Notes: a model not told the origin generated them from the letters alone. 64,000 bases of DNA from Nitrososphaerota archaeon (GCA_013287585.1 JABDDN010000006.1:1-64000), one strand, 5' to 3'; shown: positions 39,394 to 49,469, numbered from the stretch's first letter. A program made the numbers and translations.

Positions 39394-41958
39394 TTAGTTC
39401 CAAAAGAACTGGTCTAATCCTGTCTGCTTTGGTGCCCCAATGAGGGTGGCAAAGTCAAGGTCCATAGACGAGAGAATTTGATCAAAAGTACTTTCCATAA
39501 ATTCCATGTATTTGGCAGAGTCAATTTCATCAGGTCTTGCTAGTTCAACGGGTTTGACACCTGGCTTGTTAATTATTTTCACGTATGATATAATGTCGCC
39601 TTTTTTTATTTCTCTAATCTGTTCTAAAAGTTTGGCTGCACGGATGTGTTGTGGGACGGTCTTTACATACTCTGATGGGGCTTTGCTTATCATTACATTA
39701 AATGCAAGTTCAACAAGTGGAATTTGTTTTGCTTTTAATTTTTTTGCATAACCTGCTATCATCTCACTGATTTTTTCTTTTGATTCGGTAAACTCTTGTG
39801 TTGTTTTTACCTTTGATAAAATCTCTAAAATTTCATAAAATAGAGTTCTAATAAATGGTGGTGTATGGGATTTTTTTCCAGTAAGACCTTTGACATCGAC
39901 TTTGCCATCTTTTTGTACTCCTAGATAATTTTTCTTTCTTGTACTTAATACCACATATCTGTACTCTTTGTCAAGATCCAAGTCAACGCCGAATTGTTCT
40001 TTTGCCCAGCTTACAACAGTTTGAATCTGATCTTTTGTAGGACCTTTTAGGAATAATGAATCAGTATCACCATATAATACTTCGATGCCAACTGATTTGC
40101 ATTTTTCAATTGTTTCCAAAATGGTATATCTACCAACGGCTGTAGTTGCTTCTGCTACTGGCAGACAATACAGCGGAAATATTTCTGCACCCATTACACC
40201 ATAGCTTGCATTGAGTATGACTTTGAGCGCCTGGCTTACTACCGTATACAGTTGTTTTTGATTCTCATCAAGTGATGGATTTTTTGCAAGATTTTTGTAA
40301 TAGTTTACTCGCAAATCCCGCAAAGAGCCAATCAAAACTGCGGTAAGACCGTTTTTACGTGTGCATACCCAGTGATTTGTTCCAGGAATGGTGTTTTTCT
40401 TGCATTCGTCATGTACACACCTTACTGTCTCATATGAGAGATTTCGTACCTTGATTATACTAGGATACAGGCTTGCAAAGTCCATTACGGATACATCAAA
40501 ATGAATCCCGGCTGTTGGCTCCACAACTAGTCCTCCGCGATATTTCTTGTCTTTGATGATTGCTTCGGTGGATGCAGATGGAGATTTTTGATCAAGCTCC
40601 TGTCTTTGTGGAATCAAAAAATTATGTTTTCTGTGTTCAAAATAAAACAAGCTACGGATCCATTGTGACACTCCCATTCTTGAAATATCGTCAATTGGCA
40701 TTCTTGCAATTCTAGTTATGACAACTAGCAAATCCATTAGCAGATCATTGTTAAAGCTTGTCAGATTTTGTGTTAGCTTTGCATCATTGTAACAATAGTT
40801 TGCAAGCTCGTATAATGAAAGATCGTCAAGCTCCCCGTCGTAATCAATTTTTGATTCATTTAGCAATCCTTCTGAAACACTGTTTAGTGAAAAATCATTA
40901 TACTTGTGACTAAATGCATAAATCTGAAATGAACGGTTTGAAAATGTTCTGTACAAATCAAGATGCACTCCATGTTTTAGAGTAGCAGAATCCCGCATCA
41001 TTATTAGTGGAATTTCTTTAGAATCTATTCCAAGTCTTTCAGCTCGGTTGTAAATATATGGCATATCAAAATCGTCACCGTTGTAGGTAATTACAAACGG
41101 GTATTCTGTTAAAATCTTGAAAGTATCTCGTATCATTTCTTTTTCTTTGTCTTCATCATAAAATGAAACTTTGATGTCAGAGGAAAGTTCACTTTTTCCA
41201 GGTTGCTTGTCTTTCTTTTGTAGTACAAAGACTTGTTTTAGACCGTCACTTCCAGAAAACCCGACCGCTGTGATTTTTTTATCAGCTATTTTTGCATCTG
41301 GAATTCTTCCTGTCTCGGATTCCACCTCTATGTCAAAACTCACTCTTCTAATTTTTGGGATTGGCTGGTTTAGCAAATTTGCCCAATCTGATATGTGATT
41401 TTGAAACTCTTTAGAATCAATAATTCCCATGTTTGTTACTTTATCATACAATAATCCTTTTAGCGCAAGTTGAACTTCATCTGGGATTTTATAGCTGTAT
41501 TCTTCTAACTTACCATTTGTGATAGTATAGTATTTGCCAACAATTAGGGAATAATCATAAAGATAATTTTCATAATATTTTATATCAGATTCCCAGGTTT
41601 CAATTATGTTTCTAATGCTCTTATCTGTCTGAGTGCCGCCTATGGCAAGTGGATCTGCAACTATGATTTTTGTTACATTGATTGTTCTATCTTTGAGAAG
41701 ATCTATTTTTTCAGTTTTTTTTAATTCCAATACATCTTTTCTATCTGATAAAAATTTTAGCTCTTCAGGATCTAGTTTGGAATAACAGTATGGTTTATGG
41801 CCAGTATTGTCTGTCCACAAGAGAATTTTTTTTGAATTAGGTTCATAGAATTTTAGAACTACAGATTTTTTTTGGCTGTCATATGTTGCAGAAACAAGTA
41901 ATGCTGGTGGCATTGTTGTTGTTACTTCATCTACCGCACCCATGATATTTTGTTGCAT
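39394..41958 (-). CDS. polB: Replicative family B DNA polymerase
   Basis: An 854-aa polymerase. The proofreading exonuclease is intact: Exo I in VSFDIEVES, Exo II in YNGDDFDMPY and Exo III in YCYNDAKL. Polymerase motifs are DFASLYPSI (motif A), VILNASYGVMGA (motif B) and YGDTDSLF (motif C). The length and motifs fit archaeal PolB. It lies last in an operon with the dCMP deaminase (9 nt upstream) and the 447-aa unknown. Confidence 0.96.
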   Translation of the reverse strand: MQQNIMGAVDEVTTTMPPALLVSATYDSQKKSVVLKFYEPNSKKILLWTDNTGHKPYCYSKLDPEELKFLSDRKDVLELKKTEKIDLLKDRTINVTKIIVADPLAIGGTQTDKSIRNIIETWESDIKYYENYLYDYSLIVGKYYTITNGKLEEYSYKIPDEVQLALKGLLYDKVTNMGIIDSKEFQNHISDWANLLNQPIPKIRRVSFDIEVESETGRIPDAKIADKKITAVGFSGSDGLKQVFVLQKKDKQPGKSELSSDIKVSFYDEDKEKEMIRDTFKILTEYPFVITYNGDDFDMPYIYNRAERLGIDSKEIPLIMMRDSATLKHGVHLDLYRTFSNRSFQIYAFSHKYNDFSLNSVSEGLLNESKIDYDGELDDLSLYELANYCYNDAKLTQNLTSFNNDLLMDLLVVITRIARMPIDDISRMGVSQWIRSLFYFEHRKHNFLIPQRQELDQKSPSASTEAIIKDKKYRGGLVVEPTAGIHFDVSVMDFASLYPSIIKVRNLSYETVRCVHDECKKNTIPGTNHWVCTRKNGLTAVLIGSLRDLRVNYYKNLAKNPSLDENQKQLYTVVSQALKVILNASYGVMGAEIFPLYCLPVAEATTAVGRYTILETIEKCKSVGIEVLYGDTDSLFLKGPTKDQIQTVVSWAKEQFGVDLDLDKEYRYVVLSTRKKNYLGVQKDGKVDVKGLTGKKSHTPPFIRTLFYEILEILSKVKTTQEFTESKEKISEMIAGYAKKLKAKQIPLVELAFNVMISKAPSEYVKTVPQHIRAAKLLEQIREIKKGDIISYVKIINKPGVKPVELARPDEIDSAKYMEFMESTFDQILSSMDLDFATLIGAPKQTGLDQFFWN

Positions 41959-41967
41959 ATGTTATAC

Positions 41968-42507
41968 CTAGTTTGTTGGGATAAGATTCATTTCTGTATC
42001 CTCAAGTAGAATGTTTATCCAATATTGCATTTTTTTCTTATCTAAAGTATCTATTTGAATTCCTGCTTCTTTTAAAAGATTAAAATCAGTTTCTGGATAT
42101 GAACCAAGGCAAACAATGCGTCGGATTCCAATTGTAATTGCCATTTTACTGCATTCAAGACATGTTGCAAAAGTAGTGTAAAGCGTGGTATCTTTTGTGC
42201 CAGAACCAACTCCAAGTATAGCACAATTCATTATGGCGTTTGCCTCTGCGTGATTGCAAATGCATCTGTCAAGACCCTCTCCTGACTGTAGTTTTCCTTC
42301 ACTGCGTAAGATGCATCGCTTACAGCCTCCCTCATAGCAATTTGTCACACCTGGCGGTGTCCCATTATATCCAGTTGCTATCTGCCTGTGATCACGTACT
42401 ATTACAGCTCCTACCTGTCTTGTTATACAGTTTGAACGAAGCTTTGCTAATTCTGCCTGCAGCATAAAATATTCATCCCATGTTGGACGCTCAAAGGGTT
42501 TGTTCAT
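41968..42507 (-). CDS. dCMP deaminase-family protein
   Basis: A 179-aa zinc cytidine/deoxycytidylate deaminase. The zinc and catalytic residues are in CNHAEANAIMNC (HAE) and ATCLECSKMAI (CxxC, with Thr in place of the usual Pro). GAVIVRDHRQIATGYNGTPP is a family hallmark. It converts dCMP to dUMP for dTTP supply, fitting its place beside polB. Confidence 0.92.
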   Translation of the reverse strand: MNKPFERPTWDEYFMLQAELAKLRSNCITRQVGAVIVRDHRQIATGYNGTPPGVTNCYEGGCKRCILRSEGKLQSGEGLDRCICNHAEANAIMNCAILGVGSGTKDTTLYTTFATCLECSKMAITIGIRRIVCLGSYPETDFNLLKEAGIQIDTLDKKKMQYWINILLEDTEMNLIPTN

Positions 42508-42533
42508 ATTGATTTTATGTTTTAACTAGTACA

Positions 42534-43877
42534 TTATTGTTTAGCTTCTTTGAATTTGATAATCTTTCCTAATGTTATGGTATCTAAATTTGATCTAAGC
42601 TTTCCTTCTTTAATTTTGGAAAACCATTCTTTTACTTTGATAAATTTATTTTTTTCACCAATTATGTTTGATGCCAGGACCGAGTTACTTGCCCACCATG
42701 AAATTGCAGATTGCACTACATATTGTAAATCAGAATCTGTGATTATTGGCCAATGTTGGCTGACCATAGTTTCAAGAGGCAGATCCTGAAGACCAAGTCT
42801 TTTTTTTATCATGTATAAAATTTCTGTAAATCTGCTAGGGTCTTCAAACGCAGATATTGAAATTCGAATTTCAATACCATCCTGAATGCTTTTATCATTA
42901 TCTACAAAAGTTAGTTTTACTGAACCTTTCTTTCCTGATATGGTAAAATGTTCATTCTCGCTTTCAATTTTACCGCCAATTTCTGTGATTATGTCCAACA
43001 TAGCTTGAAGGCGCTCTTTTTCTAAATTTTCAATTATTATTGGCGTCACCGAAGTTTTGTCAAATAATGCAGTCATAGTATCAGTAGATTTTATCAAGTC
43101 TATCTTAATACATCCTAGTATTGTTTTTACAATTTCATAATCAACATTTTCAAAAATTAACATTTCTGGAATTCTTTTGTCCATAGTTCCTAATCTTCTC
43201 AAAATATTGAAAATTTCATCAGGAATGTTGATTAACTGTTTATTTTCAATAAATCCACGTTCATTCGTACTATCTGTTTTCCAATATGCCGTGGTAGGTT
43301 CTGTAATGGTAGCCATGATATTGTACGCACCACGTTTTTCCATGGGGGCAAGTACTGGTAAATCACTATTCAAATAAGCACGAAAATAGCTTGTTCCTTC
43401 AAAACTGGAATGTTTTAAAATATTCCCAAGATTTACTTTGGCAAAAAACTTTTCATTTTTTTGTTTGACTTTGACCATGTCCCAAACCCTTGATTTGGGA
43501 TTAAACTCCTCCCATGATTCTATACTTGGAAGCTCAAATTCTTCAAGTGCTCCTAATCTTCTCGAGTCAGGCTTGTATAGTTTTGCCAAGACCTTTACGT
43601 GATCATTTAAGGTGTGCATGGTAACGTTGATTCCCCATAATGAATCAAGAAACTCCGCTCGTTTTGACGAATCAACAATACACGTCCAACGTCTGTCTAT
43701 TAATCGCGGTCTTATTTCTAATCTATTTAGAATTTTATCTAGTCTTGTTTGCTGTGTGAAATGTAATGGACTGATTTTTGTAAATGTATTTTTGTAGGTT
43801 TCACAGAGATTGGTCTTTCCTCGCTGAAAGCAAAGATCACAAAATTCAAGAGGTTCCAAATTTACATACCTCGGCAA
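42534..43877 (-). CDS. Unrecognised 447-aa protein in the polB operon
   Basis: The N terminus has FCDLCFQRGKTNLC, a CxxC plus Cys cluster likely to bind zinc. The rest is alpha/beta without a motif I know; MVSQHWPIITDSDLQYVVQS and ISISAFEDPSRFTEILYMIK stand out. It is first in a three-gene operon (26 nt to the dCMP deaminase), and divergent from the Hef-like helicase. A replication or repair role is plausible from context only. Confidence 0.75.
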   Translation of the reverse strand: MPRYVNLEPLEFCDLCFQRGKTNLCETYKNTFTKISPLHFTQQTRLDKILNRLEIRPRLIDRRWTCIVDSSKRAEFLDSLWGINVTMHTLNDHVKVLAKLYKPDSRRLGALEEFELPSIESWEEFNPKSRVWDMVKVKQKNEKFFAKVNLGNILKHSSFEGTSYFRAYLNSDLPVLAPMEKRGAYNIMATITEPTTAYWKTDSTNERGFIENKQLINIPDEIFNILRRLGTMDKRIPEMLIFENVDYEIVKTILGCIKIDLIKSTDTMTALFDKTSVTPIIIENLEKERLQAMLDIITEIGGKIESENEHFTISGKKGSVKLTFVDNDKSIQDGIEIRISISAFEDPSRFTEILYMIKKRLGLQDLPLETMVSQHWPIITDSDLQYVVQSAISWWASNSVLASNIIGEKNKFIKVKEWFSKIKEGKLRSNLDTITLGKIIKFKEAKQ

Positions 43878-44061
43878 GTTTCATAATAAACGCACATTAT
43901 ACAGCTAATTTCAATATTGTGAGAGTCATATTATGTGATGTTACAGATTACGTCCAGTCAGTACTTTTGTGATCGTTATAACCTCGTATTCATATACATA
44001 GAATATTACAAAGATAAAATTGAAAGAAACTTTTTACTTGTCCAAAAGAAGATGAATTTAA

Positions 44062-45573
44062 TTGGATTCCCAGTATTTTGAACACAAGTTAATCAAGCCT
44101 GAATCTATAGAATACAGGGAATATCAGGTAAATCTTGCAAATCAGGCAATAAAAGAAAATTGTCTAGTAGTTCTTCCTACTGGATTGGGCAAAACAACGG
44201 TAGCATTACAGGTTATTGTCGAGTTTTTATCAAGGAGAACAGGAGGCGTGTTATTTCTTGCTCCGACCAGAGTTCTAGCACACCAACATTATGAATTTTT
44301 AAAAAAAAATCTTCTCATAGATGATATTGCGCTAATAACAGGCGAAGATCTCGTTACAAAAAGAAAAAAATTATGGATAAACAGTGTAATATGTGCTACA
44401 CCGGAGATTACAAAAAATGATCTTGATAGACAAATTGTATCCCCGAATCAATTTAACTTGTTAATCTTTGATGAAGCGCATCGTACTATAGGTGACTATG
44501 CATATTCTGGAATTGCAGAAAGATTCCAAACTTCTGATGTAAGAATTTTAGGTATGACGGCTACACTACCAAGCGAAAAAGACAAAGCAACTGAAATTCT
44601 TAATATTTTAAAAATTACAAGCATAGCACAAAGAAATGAAGAAAGTCCTGATGTAATACCCTATGTTCAGCAAACTAACACTCAATGGATTACAGTTGAT
44701 CTTCCGCCAGAGATGAAAGAAATTCAAGTGTGTATCAAAGCTGCACTTGAATCACGATATCAAGATTTACGAAGAGCTGGTCTGAATCTCTCTGATAGTA
44801 AATCATTATCACAACTCTTACGTGCAAGGGAATTTGTAATACGACAAAATAGAAAGGCGGCAAAACCACTTTTTACAGCAATAAGAATAATTCATGCACT
44901 AAATGTTTTGGAATCTCACGGCATTACATCATTTTTGAGATTTTGTGAGCGCACACAAGAGAAAAAAGGAATTGGAATAAAAGACCTTTTTGAAAATGAT
45001 TTGAATTTTGCCAAAGCTATAAGACTTGCAAAACTTGCTCAATCAAAAGGAATTGAACATTCCAAAATAATAAAATTAAAAGAAATCATAGAATCACTTC
45101 AAGGTAAGGCGCTTGTTTTTACTAGTTATAGAGATTCAGTGGACGTGATACATCAAAAATTAATTGAAATGGGAATTGCTGCGGGGTTTTTAATTGGCAA
45201 AGCAGGTGAAACAGGACTCAAGCAAAAAAAACAGATTGAAACAGTACAAAAATTTCGAGATGGTGAATACAAAGTACTAGTTGCTACTCGCGTTGGTGAA
45301 GAGGGGTTAGATATTTCAGAGGTAAACCTTGTTGTTTTTTTTGATAATGTACCAAGTTCAATCAGATACATACAAAGAAAGGGCCGTACAGGCAGAAAAG
45401 ATACTGGCCGTCTGGTTGTTCTTATTGCAAAAGATACTGTTGATGAGACCTATTATTGGATTGGAAAAAGAAAGGTAAGTGCAGCTAAAAACATGGGGGA
45501 TAAAATGTCAAAGGTTTTAGAAAAACAACAATTAGGGGCATCTAAAAAAACAGGACTAGACGTATATCTATAG
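44062..45573 (+). CDS. Hef/FANCM-type superfamily 2 helicase (no nuclease domain)
   Basis: A 503-aa helicase. Walker A is LPTGLGKTTVA, motif Ia APTRVLAHQ, motif II IFDEAHR, motif III MTATLP, and motif VI YIQRKGRTGRK. These match the helicase half of archaeal Hef, which acts on stalled forks. Hef of Euryarchaeota carries a C-terminal XPF nuclease and HhH; here the protein ends after the helicase. The start is TTG at 44062. Confidence 0.9.
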   Translation: MDSQYFEHKLIKPESIEYREYQVNLANQAIKENCLVVLPTGLGKTTVALQVIVEFLSRRTGGVLFLAPTRVLAHQHYEFLKKNLLIDDIALITGEDLVTKRKKLWINSVICATPEITKNDLDRQIVSPNQFNLLIFDEAHRTIGDYAYSGIAERFQTSDVRILGMTATLPSEKDKATEILNILKITSIAQRNEESPDVIPYVQQTNTQWITVDLPPEMKEIQVCIKAALESRYQDLRRAGLNLSDSKSLSQLLRAREFVIRQNRKAAKPLFTAIRIIHALNVLESHGITSFLRFCERTQEKKGIGIKDLFENDLNFAKAIRLAKLAQSKGIEHSKIIKLKEIIESLQGKALVFTSYRDSVDVIHQKLIEMGIAAGFLIGKAGETGLKQKKQIETVQKFRDGEYKVLVATRVGEEGLDISEVNLVVFFDNVPSSIRYIQRKGRTGRKDTGRLVVLIAKDTVDETYYWIGKRKVSAAKNMGDKMSKVLEKQQLGASKKTGLDVYL

Positions 45574-45627
45574 TGTCAACACTTGTAAACCTACAATTAA
45601 ATACAATAAAAATTCACCAAAATCTTC

Positions 45628-46410
45628 ATGCGACTAGCCATCACACTTTTGATGATATCAGTTCTTGCTGTTTTTGTTGTAAATAATGTAAATGCACAAG
45701 TAGGATCAACTGGAATAATTGCAACTACAAACAAACCTGTTTACCAACTAGGTGACAAAGTTATCATTTCTGGTTCTGTAGCAAAAGTTGTTGATAATAA
45801 TCCTGTTACAATTATAGTTCGAAATCCCATAGGTAATGTTTACGAAGTAGGTCAGGTTAGTTTATCCAATAATCTGTTTACTCACGATTTCGTGATAGGG
45901 GAAGATGCTACTTCTGGTACTTATGATGTTGAAATAAAATATGGAGATCAGAGCGGCAAAACATCATTTGTAGTTCTGGTAAGCCAAATGCAACTAATTC
46001 CAGTTGGTGATTATGCCATCAAAGTTAGAGGCAATAATACTAATTTGATTAAATACAGTGACGTTTCGATTTCTACTGTAGATAAATCTGTTACTGTTAC
46101 CGTTAATGCAAGTGCAATATCTAGCGGTTCTGTGATGCAAGAATTCCAGATTCCAAAGGTAATCATAGATGCACCTGGTTCTTTGTTGGTTGTAAAAATT
46201 GATGGTTTAATTTCACAATGTGTACAAATAGAGACACCATCTGATAGAATAATGGATTGCATGATACCTGTAGATGCAACTCAATTACAAATATTTGGTA
46301 CTATAGTTATTCCGGAGTTTGGTCCAGTTGCAATGTTGATTTTAACTATTGGTGTTCTAGGTATTGTTTTTCTATCAAGTAAAATGAAAATCAAGAAGCC
46401 TTTTTATTAG
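45628..46410 (+). CDS. Exported surface protein with PEFG-type C-terminal sorting signal
   Basis: A 260-aa protein. The signal peptide covers about 1-23 (ending VNAQ). The extracellular part is beta-rich (NKPVYQLGDKVIISGSVA), like macroglobulin MG2-type domains. The C terminus has IPEFGPVAMLILTIGVLGI, then a basic tail: the PEFG-CTERM sorting signal of Thaumarchaeota. It is probably anchored or processed at the cell surface. Confidence 0.9.
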   Translation: MRLAITLLMISVLAVFVVNNVNAQVGSTGIIATTNKPVYQLGDKVIISGSVAKVVDNNPVTIIVRNPIGNVYEVGQVSLSNNLFTHDFVIGEDATSGTYDVEIKYGDQSGKTSFVVLVSQMQLIPVGDYAIKVRGNNTNLIKYSDVSISTVDKSVTVTVNASAISSGSVMQEFQIPKVIIDAPGSLLVVKIDGLISQCVQIETPSDRIMDCMIPVDATQLQIFGTIVIPEFGPVAMLILTIGVLGIVFLSSKMKIKKPFY

Positions 46411-46430
46411 TAAATTTTCTTTCGTATCCC

Positions 46431-46685
46431 ATGTTAGCATACATTTTAGCAACATGTGTTCCTGGACGTGAAAAAGATGTTATAGAGATAATCAAGGTTT
46501 TACCTGAAGTAGTAGAAGTAAATGGCGTTATGGGAAAATATGATGTTTTTGTTAAAATATCTGCAGATAACGCATCAAAAATAGATTCTGCAATATCCAA
46601 AGTACGAAACACGCCGCATATCACCAGTACACTTACCATGCCTGCAATTTATGGACAAGGTGGAACTGTTGACGAAGAGAAATAA
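46431..46685 (+). CDS. Stand-alone Lrp/AsnC ligand-binding domain protein
   Basis: An 84-aa RAM-domain protein (ILATCVPGREKDVIEIIKVL, then NGVMGKYDVFVKIS). It lacks a DNA-binding domain, like the pair at 22778-23229. The ATG is at 46431, 20 nt after the surface protein. Confidence 0.82.
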   Translation: MLAYILATCVPGREKDVIEIIKVLPEVVEVNGVMGKYDVFVKISADNASKIDSAISKVRNTPHITSTLTMPAIYGQGGTVDEEK

Positions 46686-46720
46686 GCAAAATTATTTAGA
46701 AAGATCTGTCATCATATGGT

Positions 46721-47062
46721 GTGAAAGTTATAGACGTTGCTAGTCCTGAAAGAATAAACAAAATCCCTGATAAAACAATCGTCCTTCTATCTTCTGGAAA
46801 TTTTACCGAACAAGGTTACATGATAAAAAATATTCATTTGAATCTTTACATACAAAATAAAGATGAAAAACTTGGTCCTTATTCGCTTATTACTGCATAC
46901 ATTGAGACCAATAAAGGTGAAATAGAAATTACATATGATGAAGGGTATAGAGGAAATAACGCACTAGAAGAAACAGCTAGTTTTCTTACAACACATCTTG
47001 GTATCTCAAGTCTTATTTTGCGTTCAGTTATGCAACTAAAAAACGCACAACAAACTTCATAA
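46721..47062 (+). CDS. Hypothetical protein, 113 aa
   Basis: A small alpha/beta protein (VIDVASPERINKIPDKTIVL, LYIQNKDEKLGPYSLITAYI). I do not recognise it. The start is GTG at 46721, 35 nt after the RAM gene; co-transcription is possible. No cysteines or membrane segment. Confidence 0.55.
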   Translation: MKVIDVASPERINKIPDKTIVLLSSGNFTEQGYMIKNIHLNLYIQNKDEKLGPYSLITAYIETNKGEIEITYDEGYRGNNALEETASFLTTHLGISSLILRSVMQLKNAQQTS

Positions 47063-47099
47063 TGTTAGTAATTATATCTTCTAAACGATAAAACAGATT

Positions 47100-47228
47100 A
47101 TGAAATTTGAACGTAAACCAATACAACCAAATCCAACTTGTCCAATGTGCGGAAAACCAATTAAAGAGCACACGCTAGAGGAAATTAAAATTTGTATGGA
47201 AAAAAGACGTAATTCTAAAAAACCATAG
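47100..47228 (+). CDS. Small zinc-finger-like protein (42 aa)
   Basis: A 42-aa protein with TCPMCGKPI at 13-21, His25 and Cys33, a possible single zinc site, and a basic end (MEKRRNSKKP). ATG at 47100-47102; 37 nt after the previous gene. Coding status rests on the motif. Confidence 0.5.
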   Translation: MKFERKPIQPNPTCPMCGKPIKEHTLEEIKICMEKRRNSKKP

Positions 47229-47235
47229 TTACAGT

Positions 47236-47895
47236 TTACAAATCTAGTTCACTTTTTTCTTGTAACTTTTCAGTTAGCTCAAGATATGCATATGGATCTA
47301 GTTGTTTTGCAAAGCACTTGTCGATATTTATTAAATAAACTGAATGTAATCTGGCATTTAAGATATCATCAGGATCAATAGGCGGATTCTTGTAAAATCT
47401 ATCACAAAGATCTTTTATTTTTTGTATCTCTGCAGGAGTTCTTTTGATAGGTGGTTTTAAGAATAATTTTGGTATTGGCAAAATTCCAACAACTGGTGTT
47501 GCTAACGCAAATTTGGAACAATATTTACTGTATCTTGATATTTTGCTTGCAATTCTGGCAACATAGTAATCTATAGTATCTAAAGCATGGTCAGGAGGTG
47601 TGAACCCTGTCTCAATTTCCATAATGAATGTTCCATCGCCCTTGTTTGCAAATACATCACAAACTAGTATATCAGAAAGGTGTTGTTCAACATCTACTGT
47701 ATATCCTTCAGCGATAAGATTTGAAGCACATATTATTTCAAGTACAGAATGGTTTATTTTTACAAGATTTTGAGTGTATAATTCAATTAGTCTTTCGCGA
47801 ACAAAATTTATTTTTGATTTTATCTCAGGAGATTTTCCTTCAGATAATCGCTGTGCAATTGTATACACATCATCTGTGAATTTTTCTACGTCCAA
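47236..47895 (-). CDS. Hypothetical protein with possible PD-(D/E)xK-like core
   Basis: A 219-aa protein. The segment DILVCDVFANKGDGTFIMEI followed by ETG has the D-x(n)-E-x-E spacing of PD-(D/E)xK nucleases, but the catalytic Lys is replaced (EIE). The C-terminal half (LPIPKLFLKPPIKRTPAEIQ) is distinctive. No family is recognised. The ATG is at 47893-47895. Confidence 0.6.
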   Translation of the reverse strand: MDVEKFTDDVYTIAQRLSEGKSPEIKSKINFVRERLIELYTQNLVKINHSVLEIICASNLIAEGYTVDVEQHLSDILVCDVFANKGDGTFIMEIETGFTPPDHALDTIDYYVARIASKISRYSKYCSKFALATPVVGILPIPKLFLKPPIKRTPAEIQKIKDLCDRFYKNPPIDPDDILNARLHSVYLINIDKCFAKQLDPYAYLELTEKLQEKSELDL

Positions 47896-47993
47896 AATCT
47901 AATTATCTTTGTTTTCGGGTTTTAAGAAGATAGCTATGCTCAATTGATTAGATTTTAGCAACCTTTTTTATTGCACATATGGATTCTAACTGA

Positions 47994-48248
47994 ATGGAAA
48001 ATCTTTCGTTAAATGATCGACTGATTTTACTTCAATATGCTATAAATAAATATGAAATTGAAAACATTTTGATTGGAAAACTTGAAAATATTTTGTCACT
48101 CAAAGACATAGAAAGAGGCATTGATACGCTGATTGGAACTCAGAAGGTTCGCAGGATAGGACCTGATGTCTTGCAAAACAATGTTAGTCATACAGGAGAA
48201 CTTTCAGATTTGCCTGCTCATTTGAAATCAATCATAGATAGTTTATAG
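47994..48248 (+). CDS. Hypothetical protein, 84 aa
   Basis: A helical protein (LSLNDRLILLQYAINKYEIE, then IERGIDTLIGTQKVRRIGPD). It may be a degenerate winged-helix domain, but I cannot show it. It has the same direction as HBD, 78 nt upstream. ATG at 47994. Confidence 0.55.
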   Translation: MENLSLNDRLILLQYAINKYEIENILIGKLENILSLKDIERGIDTLIGTQKVRRIGPDVLQNNVSHTGELSDLPAHLKSIIDSL

Positions 48249-48326
48249 TTAATCTCTTGATATGTGATATAATTAAAATCTTAGAGACCGAATAACTTAG
48301 AAAGGGATCTAGTAATCCATTTTTTA

Positions 48327-49469
48327 ATGGAGATAAAAAATATCACGGTATTAGGTTCTGGTATAATGGGGCATGGTATTGCTCAGGTTTCCGCCATGTC
48401 AGGATATAACGTCATACTTAGAGATGTAGAAAAACAATTTTTGGATAAAGCAATGGAGAAAATAAAATGGAGTCTTGATAAACTTGTATCAAAACAAAAA
48501 CTATCACAACAAGATGCAGATAAGATATTTTTAAGAATCATACCAGAAGTTGATCTTGCAAAAGCACTACAAAATTGTGACTTGATGATCGAGGCAGTTC
48601 CAGAAATAATGGAACTAAAGAAAAAAGTCTATGCTGAGGTAGATAAGGTGGCAGATAAAAAAACAGTATTTGCATCAAATACTAGTACTCTGCCAATTAC
48701 AGAAATAGCAAATACAACTACAAGACCAGAAAGATTCATCGGAATTCATTTTTTTAACCCTCCTCAACTTATGAAACTAGTTGAAGTAATCCCAGGACAA
48801 AAGACTTCAAAAGAATTGGTTGAATTAACAATGAATTTTGTGAAATCAGTTTCAAAAGAACCAGTTTTATGCAAAAAAGATGTTGCAGGATTTATTGTAA
48901 ACAGGATCTTTATTCCACTTGTACATGAAGCGGCATGGGCCATAGATAGAAATCATGCTACCATGACAGAAATTGATTCTGCAGTAAAATTCAAGCTTGG
49001 TTTTCCTATGGGTATTTTTGAGCTTGCTGATTTCACAGGCTTGGATGTGATTCACAAAGCAACAATTGAGATGCATTTAAGAGACAAAAAAGTAATCAAC
49101 CCCCATCCTAAAATTCAAGAATTGTTTGATAATAAAAAACTAGGACAAAAAACTGGTTCAGGATTTTATGAATATTCTGGAGACAAGTATGAACGTATTC
49201 CCTTGTCAGAAGAGTTGGCAAAAAGATTCGATCCAATCGAACTTGTTGCAAACATGCTAAATAATGCAGCTTGGCTTGTCACAAATCAAGCAAGCGATAT
49301 ACCTGAAATTGAAAAAGCATTACAACTTGGAATGGGACTCAAAAAACCACTTTTTGAAACTGGAAAAGAACTTGGCATTTCAAACATAGTTGCCACGTTA
49401 AATGAACAAGCTAAAAAATACGGCCAATTTTATGAACCAGATCCCCTACTTGTATCTATGAGGCATTAA
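48327..49469 (+). CDS. 3-hydroxybutyryl-CoA dehydrogenase (HBD)
   Basis: A 380-aa 3-hydroxyacyl-CoA dehydrogenase. NAD-binding GSGIMGHGIAQVSA, then the catalytic region SNTSTLPITEIA and HFFNPPQLMKLVEVI, and GFIVNRIFIPLVHEA in the C-terminal domain. A tail of about 90 residues repeats part of that domain. In ammonia-oxidising archaea such enzymes serve the hydroxypropionate/hydroxybutyrate cycle. No hydratase domain is fused here. Confidence 0.92.
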   Translation: MEIKNITVLGSGIMGHGIAQVSAMSGYNVILRDVEKQFLDKAMEKIKWSLDKLVSKQKLSQQDADKIFLRIIPEVDLAKALQNCDLMIEAVPEIMELKKKVYAEVDKVADKKTVFASNTSTLPITEIANTTTRPERFIGIHFFNPPQLMKLVEVIPGQKTSKELVELTMNFVKSVSKEPVLCKKDVAGFIVNRIFIPLVHEAAWAIDRNHATMTEIDSAVKFKLGFPMGIFELADFTGLDVIHKATIEMHLRDKKVINPHPKIQELFDNKKLGQKTGSGFYEYSGDKYERIPLSEELAKRFDPIELVANMLNNAAWLVTNQASDIPEIEKALQLGMGLKKPLFETGKELGISNIVATLNEQAKKYGQFYEPDPLLVSMRH

